34,619 bases of DNA from Chloroflexota bacterium. GTDB lineage: Bacteria > Chloroflexota > Dehalococcoidia > SHYD01 > JACQUQ01. The position numbers and the translations under genes were made by a program. Every line of letters begins with the position of its first letter. Position 1 is the stretch's first letter. This document shows positions 20,613 through 29,585 of this stretch, one piece after another. The stretch spans positions 1 through 34,619 of the forward strand of contig JACQUQ010000022.1 in NCBI GenBank assembly GCA_016210175.1, in the 5' to 3' direction. Below the pieces are notes generated by a model, which worked only from the letters and a program-made list of their open reading frames with translations, did no database searches and was not told the DNA's origin.

Positions 20613-21155
20613 TTACAACTCCTTTTGCTCCTTGGCAGTGCTGCGGACCTGCTGCGGGGCCAAGATGAGCGTCATCGTGCGCCCTTCCATCAACGGAGGG
20701 CGTTCCACACTGGCAACTTCTTTCAGATTCCCGGTGAACCGCTCCAGCACATCCCGAGCCAACTCGGGGTGGCTCATCTCCCGGCCCCGGAAGAGCACCG
20801 AAACCTTGACTTTATCGCCTTCGCTCAGAAATTCATGCGCTTGGCGCGCTTTGAATTGGAGATCATGGATATCGATCTTGGGGCGCAAACGGATCTCCCG
20901 CAGTTCCGCCGTGCGCTGGTGTTTGCGCTGCTCGCGCTCTTTCTTCGCCGTCTCGTACTTGAAGCGACCATAATCCATCAGCCGACATACGGGCGGCACT
21001 GCCGTCGGAGCAACCTCCACCAGGTCCGTGTTGCGCTCACGAGCGATACGCAGGGCTTCAGACGCCGTCATAATCCCCAACTGCTCGCTCTGGTCCCCGA
21101 TGAGCCGGACCTCTCTGGCACGAATTTGTTCGTTGATGCGGAAGTCCCTAGCTAT
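20613..21155 (-). CDS. infC: Translation initiation factor IF-3, inferred AUA start
   Basis: Reading upstream of the ORF-track call gives (I)ARDFRINEQIRAREVRLIGDQSEQLGIMTASEALRIARE; GGGGGAGG 6 nt before ATA; in-frame TAG at 21177-21179. Confidence 0.9.
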   Translation of the reverse strand: MARDFRINEQIRAREVRLIGDQSEQLGIMTASEALRIARERNTDLVEVAPTAVPPVCRLMDYGRFKYETAKKEREQRKHQRTAELREIRLRPKIDIHDLQFKARQAHEFLSEGDKVKVSVLFRGREMSHPELARDVLERFTGNLKEVASVERPPLMEGRTMTLILAPQQVRSTAKEQKEL

Positions 21156-21214
21156 GGAATTCCTCCCCCTTGTTGACTAGAGTTCTTTGCGCTAACCCAC
21201 CGATAATCTATCCT

Positions 21215-21243
21215 ACTATAGCACGCGACACCAGGCAAGTCAA
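21215..21243 (-). promoter_or_regulatory. Sigma70-type promoter of infC operon
   Basis: Minus strand TTGACT-N17-TATAGT. Confidence 0.75.
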
Positions 21244-21346
21244 ACAGGTACATGCTGACGCCGGATGGCACCCTGACGGTGTTCCGGCCCCAGCGCACCC
21301 TGGCTCCCACGGACCGTCACGGCGGGCGGCACGCTGCGCTCCGGCC

Positions 21347-21844
21347 TCAGGCAGCCCGCTCATGGTCGTAGCGCAGCTCACGCTCGCCCGGGTGCGTTGG
21401 CTCGACGCCCACGTGGTGACGGTAGACCAGCTCACCCCCCAGCCAGCCGCCTACCCCCAGGATGATCACCCCCACCAGGTTCACCAGCGTCACTACCAGG
21501 GGGAGCGTCCCCCGCAGGGCGTCCCCGGTGAGGTGCAGGACCATCGTCACGGCAAACAGGGCCGTGGCGATGCCGTTGGCCACCAGATGGGCGGTGGCGG
21601 TGCTCTTGGCCGGCGCCTGGGCCGGGATCGCCGTGACGTAATCCACCAGCCCGGCGGCGGCGGCCAGCACCGCCCCCACAACCCCGGCCACCAGCATCCA
21701 GGTCGCCACAGTATACCAGGTCACGGTACCCGTGACCAGATACAGGGCATCGAAGATGAACCCCCCGATAAAGAAGGCGATGGGGAACGGGATCAGCATG
21801 GGATGGATAGGATGGCCCCACACCTGAAAGCGACTGCGGATCAC
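21347..21844 (-). CDS. DUF2231 domain membrane protein
   Basis: WGHPIHPMLIPFPIAFFIGGFIFDALYLVTG; GTG start with GAGGAGG. Confidence 0.85.
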   Translation of the reverse strand: MIRSRFQVWGHPIHPMLIPFPIAFFIGGFIFDALYLVTGTVTWYTVATWMLVAGVVGAVLAAAAGLVDYVTAIPAQAPAKSTATAHLVANGIATALFAVTMVLHLTGDALRGTLPLVVTLVNLVGVIILGVGGWLGGELVYRHHVGVEPTHPGERELRYDHERAA

Positions 21845-22253
21845 CGATGCCTCCTCTGCTGGTATGGCCGGGTCATGCCCGTGTGCCGTGCGCCACATCC
21901 TTGCAGCATGGCACACTCCGCATGGGTTCCGTTATACCGGCGGGTTGCCATCGGCTCGCAATACCATACGGCCCGACCCAGCAGGGACGCCCGGAGCGCA
22001 CCGGGTCCCACATCCGGACGTGCGGCCGGGAGCCGCGCCGCCGACACGCGCCAGACGCGGAGCCGGGCGGCTCCCGACGAGTCGCCCGGCTCCCTGCCAT
22101 TTCCTGGCTGCCGGGGCTGCCTGGACCGGCAGCCCCACCACCTCCACTCGACATCCACCGCGGCGGCCTCCGCGTCCTCTTCGCCCGACTTCACACACGC
22201 CTCAGATCCAGCACGGCGCCCCCACACCGGATACCTGAACCGGCCACGACCAC

Positions 22254-22289
22254 CGAGGTCTGGCACCGGTGCGCCGGTGCCAGACCTCG
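22254..22289 (-). terminator. Perfect 16-bp stem hairpin after doxX-like gene
   Basis: CGAGGTCTGGCACCGG-TGCG-CCGGTGCCAGACCTCG; no U-tract. Confidence 0.6.
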
Positions 22290-22305
22290 CCTTACCCTGC
22301 CATCG

Positions 22306-22902
22306 TTACGTCTGGTGCGCCGGCAGTGGCGGCTGGCTCCCGCGGGGAGTCTCCGTACGCTGGAAGATCTCACCGGGCTGCCAAGGCGTGCCCAGGGCGG
22401 GCAGCAACCAGCGGTCCAGCCCGTAGTACCCTGCCGTCTTCCAGGCCAGCAGCAGCAGGACCGCCAGGGCGAACATCACCGGGTTGGTGCTGGCCGAACC
22501 CGCCATCATGAAGTTCCAGTTCATGAGTGCGCCGAAGAAGGCGGCGATCCCGGTAAAGGCGCCCAGGATCAGCGCCAGGCCCACCGCTATCTCGCCCAGC
22601 AGCACCAGCTTGGCGAACCAGGTGTAATGTCCGCCGGCCAGCAACACCTCCAGGAAGCTCCGGTACCAGTCAAAGACCACCGGCGGCCGCCCGGTCTCCG
22701 GGACCACGATAGCCCGCTCCCAGAACGCTTGCAGGGCCGCACCCGTCTCCATCCACTTGGGGTCGTTGAACTTCCCCCAGCCCGACGTGAGCCACTGCCA
22801 GCCCACGTACAGGCGCGCGATCAGCCAGATCCATGAGAAATACGTATTCCCAAACAACTGACGTGCGAACGGCGGGTCTTCAAACATCCGCTGCTGCCTC
22901 AT
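22306..22902 (-). CDS. DoxX family membrane protein
   Basis: WIWLIARLYVGWQWLTSGWGKFNDPKW...LGEIAVGLALILGAFTGIAAFFGALMNWNFMMAGSAS. Confidence 0.88.
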   Translation of the reverse strand: MRQQRMFEDPPFARQLFGNTYFSWIWLIARLYVGWQWLTSGWGKFNDPKWMETGAALQAFWERAIVVPETGRPPVVFDWYRSFLEVLLAGGHYTWFAKLVLLGEIAVGLALILGAFTGIAAFFGALMNWNFMMAGSASTNPVMFALAVLLLLAWKTAGYYGLDRWLLPALGTPWQPGEIFQRTETPRGSQPPLPAHQT

Positions 22903-23325
22903 CGGTACCCTCCTTTGCCGTAGCATCGTTCACGGCTGCTTCCTGACGATGCCTCCCTGGGTTTCGGGAGGCGAGGAGTTTTTCTTGGTCCCAAAGCCAG
23001 GATAGCACCTGCGCCAGAGAACGCCCTGAATACGCACCTCTCGCGGCTGAAGCCTTCCTGAAAGCCTAACACATGCGGCTAGTTTCCCCGAAGTATGCCG
23101 AGCCGCGTCAGCATCCCATCTGCGCCGCTCATGCTCCCATATGGCGCAGCCTGATGGGGCCAGTGCTGATGTGACGGTATGCTACGGGAGTATCGACGGC
23201 CAGCCTGAGATAGACTACACTACGCTCACTGACCGCCACGGACCGCCGCGCTCGCGGCTCGGGCAGGGGTGCCCGTGCCCGACCGTCTCCTGGCTTGCCG
23301 ACCGATCCGTCAAGGAGGATGACCG

Positions 23326-24525
23326 ATGCATCGCCCGACATCGTTCCGCTATGTCAGCTCGCCGGCGCGCATTATCGCCGGCCAGGATGCCTTGATGCAC
23401 CTGGGGACCGAGGTCGCCCGCACCGGCGCGCGGCGGGCCTTCGTGGTGTGCAGCCGGTCCATTGCGCAGCGCACCACCCTGCTGGAGCGGGCGCAGGAGG
23501 TCCTGGGGGAGCGGTACGCCGGGGTGTTCGACGGCTCCCAGGCGGAGTCACCCCTGCCGGCGGTCGAGGCCGGGGTCGCGGCCGCCCGTGACGCCGGGGC
23601 CGACTGTATCGTCGCCATCGGCGGCGGCAGCGTGGTGGTCACGGCGCGGGCCATCACCATCCTGCTGGCCGAAGCGGGCTCGATCTTCGATCTCTGCACC
23701 CAGTACCCGCCCGACCGTCCACCGGTGAGCCCCCGCCTGCTTCAGCCTAAGCTGCCCAATGTCATCGTGCTGACCACACCCACCACCGCCACCAACCGCG
23801 CGGGCGCAGCCGTCCTGGACCCGGCACGCCACCGCCGGCTGGAACTCTTCGATCCCAAGACCCGGCCCGTGGCGATCTTCTGCGACGCCGCTGCGCTGCT
23901 CACCGCGCCGGCCTCCCTGTTCATCAGCACCGCGGCCACCACCCTGGTCGGGGTCGTCGGGTCGCTGCAATCCCTTGACCTGAACCCCTTCGGCGAGGGC
24001 GACCTGCTGGAAGCGCTGCGCCTGCTCCAGGAGGCCATGCCCCGCGTGCTGGAGGCGCCCCAGGACCCCGATCCCCGGATCCAGCTTGCCGTAGCGGCCC
24101 TGCTCAGCAACCGCGCCGCGGATGCGGGCGGCGGCGGTGGGGGCGGGGTAGTCGCGGCCCTGAGCCACGGCCTTCAGGCCCGGTACGAGGCAGTCCACCA
24201 GGGTGCAGCCCTCTCGGTCTTGCTGGCGCCGGGGATGCGCTTCAACCGACCGGTGCTGCGGGAGGGCCAGGCGCGGCTGGCGGAGGTGCTGGGCGTGCGG
24301 CGCGCCGGGATGGGGCCGGAGGAGGCTGCGACGGCGGCGGTAGCAGCGGTAGAGCAGCTCTTGCGCCAGGTGGGCCTGCCTTTGCGGTTGCGGGACCTGG
24401 GGGTGCCGGAGGCCGACCTGGAGGGCCTCGCCACCGATGCCATGCAGGACTTCTTCCTGACGATGAACCCCCGCCCGGTGCGGGACCGCAGCGAGCTCCT
24501 GGACGTGCTGCGGGACGCGTGGTAG
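23326..24525 (+). CDS. Iron-containing alcohol dehydrogenase / maleylacetate reductase-like protein
   Basis: DCIVAIGGGSVVVTARAI; VIVLTTPTTATNRAGAAV; GVVAALSHGLQARYEAVHQGAALSVLLAPGM. Confidence 0.8.
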   Translation: MHRPTSFRYVSSPARIIAGQDALMHLGTEVARTGARRAFVVCSRSIAQRTTLLERAQEVLGERYAGVFDGSQAESPLPAVEAGVAAARDAGADCIVAIGGGSVVVTARAITILLAEAGSIFDLCTQYPPDRPPVSPRLLQPKLPNVIVLTTPTTATNRAGAAVLDPARHRRLELFDPKTRPVAIFCDAAALLTAPASLFISTAATTLVGVVGSLQSLDLNPFGEGDLLEALRLLQEAMPRVLEAPQDPDPRIQLAVAALLSNRAADAGGGGGGGVVAALSHGLQARYEAVHQGAALSVLLAPGMRFNRPVLREGQARLAEVLGVRRAGMGPEEAATAAVAAVEQLLRQVGLPLRLRDLGVPEADLEGLATDAMQDFFLTMNPRPVRDRSELLDVLRDAW

Positions 24526-24688
24526 GCGAGCGCAGCAGAGGAAAGGCCACCATCTCCTGGCTGTGTCCGGGTCGTGGGGCCGCACGTCCCCGGCCTGACC
24601 CTGGGCCTGCGCCAGGGGAATCTTCGCCCCCGGTTCCTCTCCCTTTCTCGCAGCAACCAGGGGGGGAGCGTCCGGGGACATGACGCGC

Positions 24689-24758
24689 GCGGTCAGCCGT
24701 GAACTGCCGGCCTGAAGGCCGGGCCTTCCAGGCGTTCCCGGCCCGCCGTTCACGGCGG
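24689..24758 (+). repeat. Palindromic dispersed repeat family A, copy 2
   Basis: GCGGTCAGCCGTGAACTGCCGGCCTGAAGGCCGGGCCTTCCAGGCGTTCCCGGCCCGCCGTTCACGGCGG. Confidence 0.9.
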
Positions 24759-24829
24759 CAACTCACCTCAGCACACAACGCGCGCTTTCCTGCGTTGGTC
24801 GGAAGCTCGCAGGGGCGGAGCCGTCCCCT

Positions 24830-25294
24830 TCACGCGGCCCGCTCTGCCGCGTCCCAGGGCTCCGGCTCCGCTTCGGGCCGCCGGCCCCAGGTCCAGGCCA
24901 GGTTGACCCCGAAGTTCCACAGGGTCGCCAGCCCGACCCCCGCCAGGTTCGCCACCAGGTAGTACACGCCCCCCAGGGTCACCAGCAGCCACAGGGTCCC
25001 GGTGGCGATGCCCAGCCCCCCCAGCGAGACCGCATTGAACTTCAAGAAGCGGGGCCAGCGCCCCGCGCGTTGGCCCTGTCCGAAGGTCCAGGAATCGTTC
25101 CACCAAAAATTGTGGATAATGGCGGTCTCAATAGCCAGCGCAGCAGCAATGATGAGAGGCAGCCCTGCCAGTCCGTAGAAGATATACAATGCCACCGTAT
25201 TTACGGCGACGCCGACGGCACCCACCACGCTGAAACGCAGTAGCTTACGCCCTACGGCTCGCCACGGTGCGCCCGTGCGCTCGTCCTGCGACAT
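24830..25294 (-). CDS. GtrA family membrane protein
   Basis: LLRFSVVGAVGVAVNTVALYIFYGLAGLPLIIAAALAIETAIIHNFWWNDSWTF. Confidence 0.9.
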   Translation of the reverse strand: MSQDERTGAPWRAVGRKLLRFSVVGAVGVAVNTVALYIFYGLAGLPLIIAAALAIETAIIHNFWWNDSWTFGQGQRAGRWPRFLKFNAVSLGGLGIATGTLWLLVTLGGVYYLVANLAGVGLATLWNFGVNLAWTWGRRPEAEPEPWDAAERAA

Positions 25295-25367
25295 CCCTTC
25301 CTCCAGCGACGGACCGCTACGTCATGGGTAGCTGGATTGGCCCTCCGTTCTACGATAGCGCCTGCGA

Positions 25368-25407
25368 GTTAACACGGCAGTGAACCAGACGTTAATATTA
25401 CGTGAAC
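25368..25407 (+). promoter_or_regulatory. Four direct repeats GTTAAC/GTGAAC/GTTAAT/GTGAAC at 12-11-11 bp; candidate OmpR/PhoB-family binding site
   Basis: Hexamer starts at 25368, 25380, 25391, 25402 in the gtrA-HK intergenic region. Confidence 0.55.
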
Positions 25408-25570
25408 AGCGAAGGAGGGCAGCGACGGCGCCCATCGGGGCGCTCCCTCCGGGTGGCGTGGGATGCCCGGCGGCCCAGGGTCTGGCGCTGGCGGGCGGCC
25501 GGGGACATCGGGACGCCACGTTACCATACCCTGGGTTGCGCCTGCCGCGCGGGCGAAGGAGCAGGCGGCG

Positions 25571-27355
25571 ATGGGGCCAGCACGGCACACCACGGCACAC
25601 CACCTGGAGCTACCCGACCCACCGGGGTCCGGGGCCTTCAGCGAGCCTCTCCTGCGGAGCATGCTCACCTGGCTGCGCTGGTTGCTGCTGGCGGCCGTCC
25701 TCGCCCTGAGCGTGGTCGCGCCCACCGCGGGCCGGCTTGGGCTCACCGCCACCGACCTGGTGCTCCTCTTCGCCGGGTACTCTGCGCTGATCGCAGCGTG
25801 CCAACGGCGCATCGGCTGGTTGGCGCTCCCGCTGGTGGTGCTGGCCCTGGACACGGCCGTCGTCCTCACGACGATCGGGTTCTGCGGCAGCGTCCAGTGC
25901 CCGCTCTACTTTCTCTCTCCCCTCCTCATTGTCCCGCTGCCGTTGTTGCTGACCACGCCCGCTGCCCTGGTTGCCACCGCCGGACTGGCCGCGTCCATCA
26001 GCGTCCTGACCCTGGCACAGCCCGACTGGGATGGGACGCCTGCCGCCCTCCAACTCCTGGTGTTTGAGAATGTGCTGCTGCTGGCCTTTACGGCCCCGGT
26101 GGCCGTGCTGGCCCGCTACCTGCGGACCAAGCAGCGGGAGGTGGAGTACGAGCGGACCATCATCGCGCGCCTGCGTCTCCTGCACGAAGTCCTGGCCACG
26201 GTGAGCATCTCCCTGGACCCGGCACGCATCGGTCGCACGCTGGCAGAGCTTGCGCGCCAGGTCGTCGGCGGCGACCTGGGGCTGGTCGCCCTGCTCCGGG
26301 AAGACAGAACGGTCGGGGACGTCTGGGCAACGCTCCCCATCGATCCCCACCTGGCCGAGCGCAGCGACCTGAGCGTAGTCCGCACCGTGGGAACCGCGGG
26401 CGAGGCCCTGGTGCTGTACGATACCTGCACCGGGCCGGGATACGGCTTGTATGAGGCATTGGGGCTCCGATCGTGCGTCGCGATCCCTCTCCAGGCGGAG
26501 GGCACGCTGGTGGGGGTGTTGCTGGTCGGAAGCCGCAGGCCCGGCGTCTACCGGGAGGAGGCCCGCGACTGGCTGGGCACCATCGCACCGCAGGCTGCTC
26601 TCTCCATCGAGCACGCCCGCCGCTCCACGCGGGAGCGTGCCTACACCGCCCGGCTGGCGACCCTGGAGCGCACCAAGAGCGATTTCTTGCTGGCAGCGTC
26701 CCACGAACTCCGCACGCCCCTGGCGGCCATGAAGATCACCGTGGGTCTCCTCCGGGAGCAGCAAGCCGGCGGCGACCCGGCCCGGGGCCACCTCCTCGCC
26801 AGCCTGGGCCGCAATACCGAGCGCCTGGAGCGGCTGGTCGATGAGATCCTGGACATGGCGCGGCTCCAGACCGGTGCGCTCCGCCTCGATTGGGTGCTCC
26901 TGGACCCGCACCAGCTGGTCCACGACGTCGCCACCGCGCTCGCCCCCCTGCTGGAGGCTCGCGGGCAGCACCTGGCCCTGCGGTTCGGGTCTCCCCTGCC
27001 CTGCATCTGGGGCGACCGACGCCGCATCGAGCAAGTGCTCACCAATCTCCTCGCCAACGCCAACCAGTACAGTGGGCCGGGCAGCCGCATTCACCTGGCC
27101 GCCGAGGCCCATGCCGGTGGCGTGCTCCTCCAGGTACAGGACCAGGGACCGGGCATCCCGCCGGAGTATCACCAGCAGATCTTTGAGCCTTTTCAGCGGT
27201 TGTCGGGCGGGAGCGACGCCCAGCGCGGCATCGGCCTGGGGCTGGCCATCAGCCGAGCCATCGTGACGCTGCACGGCGGACGGATCTGGGTAGAGAGCGC
27301 GCCTGGGCAGGGGAGCACCTTCTTCGTTTTCCTGCCACAAACCGATAACTTCTGA
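25571..27355 (+). CDS. Membrane sensor histidine kinase with GAF-like region
   Basis: N-terminal hydrophobic segments; GAF-like region; H-box SHELRTPLAAMKITVGLL; N-box LANANQYS; GPGIPPE; GIGLGLAISRAI. Confidence 0.92.
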   Translation: MGPARHTTAHHLELPDPPGSGAFSEPLLRSMLTWLRWLLLAAVLALSVVAPTAGRLGLTATDLVLLFAGYSALIAACQRRIGWLALPLVVLALDTAVVLTTIGFCGSVQCPLYFLSPLLIVPLPLLLTTPAALVATAGLAASISVLTLAQPDWDGTPAALQLLVFENVLLLAFTAPVAVLARYLRTKQREVEYERTIIARLRLLHEVLATVSISLDPARIGRTLAELARQVVGGDLGLVALLREDRTVGDVWATLPIDPHLAERSDLSVVRTVGTAGEALVLYDTCTGPGYGLYEALGLRSCVAIPLQAEGTLVGVLLVGSRRPGVYREEARDWLGTIAPQAALSIEHARRSTRERAYTARLATLERTKSDFLLAASHELRTPLAAMKITVGLLREQQAGGDPARGHLLASLGRNTERLERLVDEILDMARLQTGALRLDWVLLDPHQLVHDVATALAPLLEARGQHLALRFGSPLPCIWGDRRRIEQVLTNLLANANQYSGPGSRIHLAAEAHAGGVLLQVQDQGPGIPPEYHQQIFEPFQRLSGGSDAQRGIGLGLAISRAIVTLHGGRIWVESAPGQGSTFFVFLPQTDNF

Positions 27356-27371
27356 ACGGGGAGAGCCCCTG

Positions 27372-28070
27372 ATGCATATCATCGTGGTAGAAGACGACCA
27401 TGACATGGCCGAAGCGATTCAGTTCACCGTGCAGTTCCACTGGCCGGGCAGCCGGGTGGAGGAAGTCGGCGACGGGCAGCAGGCCCTGGAGGTCCTGGAC
27501 GCCGCCGCCCCGGACCTCGTGTTGCTGGACCTGGGCCTGCCGCAGCGGGACGGCTTCGAGGTGCTCCGGGAGGTACGGAAGACCACTCAGGTCCCGGTGA
27601 TCATCATCACCGCGCGGGGCGAAGAGTTGGACAAGGTGCGGGGGCTGGAACTGGGCGCCGACGACTACATTACCAAACCCTTCAGCCATCTGGAACTGCT
27701 GGCGCGCATCAAGGCGGTCCTGCGGCGGGCCGAACAGGTCCCGACGGGCCTTGATGTCGGCCAGGGCTACCGTGACCCCCACCTGGAAATCGACCTCGCC
27801 CGGCGGATGGTCCAGGTGGCGGGACAGGCGGTCTCCCTGTCCCCCACCGAGTTCAACCTGCTGTCGTACCTGGTGCGGAATGCCGGGCGCATCGTCCCCC
27901 ATGCCCTGCTGCTGGCCAGGGTCTGGGGCCCGGAGTACGAGGCCGAGACCGATTACCTGCGGGTGTACATCCGGCGCCTGCGGGAAAAGATCGAGCGCGA
28001 CCCCGACCGGCCCACCTACCTCCTGACCGAGCGGGGCGTCGGCTACCGCTTCCAGGGCGTGCGCTGGTAG
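27372..28070 (+). CDS. OmpR/PhoB-family response regulator
   Basis: VVEDDHDMAEAI...LVLLDLGLPQRDGFEVL...ITKPF; winged-helix C-term YLRVYIRRLREKIERDP...TERGVGYRF. Confidence 0.95.
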   Translation: MHIIVVEDDHDMAEAIQFTVQFHWPGSRVEEVGDGQQALEVLDAAAPDLVLLDLGLPQRDGFEVLREVRKTTQVPVIIITARGEELDKVRGLELGADDYITKPFSHLELLARIKAVLRRAEQVPTGLDVGQGYRDPHLEIDLARRMVQVAGQAVSLSPTEFNLLSYLVRNAGRIVPHALLLARVWGPEYEAETDYLRVYIRRLREKIERDPDRPTYLLTERGVGYRFQGVRW

Positions 28071-28082
28071 TGGTCTGTCACC

Positions 28083-28109
28083 CGTCAATTGCTGGCTGCC
28101 GCCCTGATG
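28083..28109 (+). repeat. Possible truncated, diverged family A repeat
   Basis: CGTCAATTGCTGGCTGCCGCCCTGATG vs CGTGAACTGCTGGCTGCCGACCGGATG at 34373. Confidence 0.5.
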
Positions 28110-28626
28110 AATTTTTACAATTTGATCCGAGAGCAGTACAGGAGGCCGACGTAGCGCAGGAGCTCGCGGGAGCCCTGGGCGAACGCCTCCAGGAACGCGG
28201 CCACTTGCTTGCGCAGTGCCGCCAAAGCGTCGGCGAAGCGAGAGAACACTCCTCCGGAGGCGCAGTACACCCGGCCGGCGCGTAGCGCAACCTTCCGCCT
28301 GTCACCCGCCGTGCCGGTGCGTTGTAGCAGAGGGAACACCTGCGCCGGCCAGTGAGACGACCGTGCTCCCAGCACGGGCGACGGGTTCAGGGGAGGGCGG
28401 TCTGCCCACTGACCGCGCCACGCAGGACCGCGCCTGCCCGACGCCCTCCCCGGAATGCGTGATGAGGTGGCGCTGCATCACCGCTCCCTCCTTCGGCAAG
28501 CTCAGGACAGGCTTGGGAGAGGTCGCCCACCCCAGGCGGGCGAGTGCGGGCCACGTGCCGGCCAGCACGCGAGCGCGCAGCAGCCCTGCCTCCGGCGCTG
28601 GGGCGCATACTGCCCGGTTGACGGCA

Positions 28627-29583
28627 ATGGTAGAATACAAGCAGGAAACAGGGAGAACGACGGTGATCCGAGCCCATCACCTTGCCAAGCAGTTCGGGAG
28701 CGTTACCGCCGTCCACGATATCACCCTGGAGGTCGCGGCGGGCGAAGTCCTGGCCCTCCTGGGGCCGAACGGAGCAGGGAAGACGACCACCCTGCGCATG
28801 CTGTGCTCCCTGCTGCGGCCCAGTGCGGGCTGGGCCACCGTCGCCGGGTACGATACGGTGGCCGACGCGCCGCAGGTGCGCCGCGTGGTCGGGCTGTTGA
28901 CGGAGTTGCCGGGCTTCTACGGGCGCATGAGCGCGCAGCACTACCTGGCGTTCTTCGGCCAGCTCCAGGCGCTGCCGCCAGCCCGGCAGGGCCAGCGCGC
29001 CGAGGAGCTCCTGCGCTACTTCGGGCTGTGGGAGGACCGCGCCCGCCCCATCGGTGGCTTCAGCAAGGGCATGCGCCAGAAGCTCGCCCTGGCCCGGACC
29101 CTGCTGCACGACCCCCAGGTGGTGATGCTGGATGAGCCGACCTCGGCCATGGACCCGGCCAGCGCCAAGTCCGTGCGCGACCTCATCCGGGGCCTGCGGG
29201 CGGCGGACCGTGCCATCATCATCTGTACCCATAACCTCGCCGAGGCTGAGGCGCTGGCCGACCGCATTGCCATCATCCGGCGGGGGCGCATCGTTGCCCA
29301 GGGGACAGCGCGGGAGCTGAAGCAGGGCCTGCTGGGCCTCCCGCGCTTTGAGGTCCGCTTCCAGGGGACGGTGAACCCCCGGCTGCTCTCCCTGGACGGA
29401 CTGGTACACATCGAGGAGCAGGGGGTAGACTGGGTGCGCTACGCCACCCCGGACCCGGCGACGGCCAACCCGCTGCTGCTGCGGCAACTGGTGGGTGGCG
29501 GCGCCGCGGTCACCAGTCTGAGCGAGGTGCCCCAGAGCTTAGAGGCCGTGTATCTGCGTATCGTGGAGGAGGAGGCGGGGTAG
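28627..29583 (+). CDS. ABC transporter ATP-binding protein (start may be GTG 28663)
   Basis: Walker A GPNGAGKTTTLRML; Walker B VVMLDEPTSAMD; signature FSKGMRQKLALAR. Confidence 0.94.
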   Translation: MVEYKQETGRTTVIRAHHLAKQFGSVTAVHDITLEVAAGEVLALLGPNGAGKTTTLRMLCSLLRPSAGWATVAGYDTVADAPQVRRVVGLLTELPGFYGRMSAQHYLAFFGQLQALPPARQGQRAEELLRYFGLWEDRARPIGGFSKGMRQKLALARTLLHDPQVVMLDEPTSAMDPASAKSVRDLIRGLRAADRAIIICTHNLAEAEALADRIAIIRRGRIVAQGTARELKQGLLGLPRFEVRFQGTVNPRLLSLDGLVHIEEQGVDWVRYATPDPATANPLLLRQLVGGGAAVTSLSEVPQSLEAVYLRIVEEEAG

Positions 29584-29585
29584 CC

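Noticed and set aside
21170-22426. 418-aa plus-strand ORF
   Set aside because: Antisense to DUF2231 and the doxX 3-prime region; compositionally biased.
25610-27406. 598-aa minus-strand ORF
   Set aside because: Antisense shadow of the histidine kinase gene.
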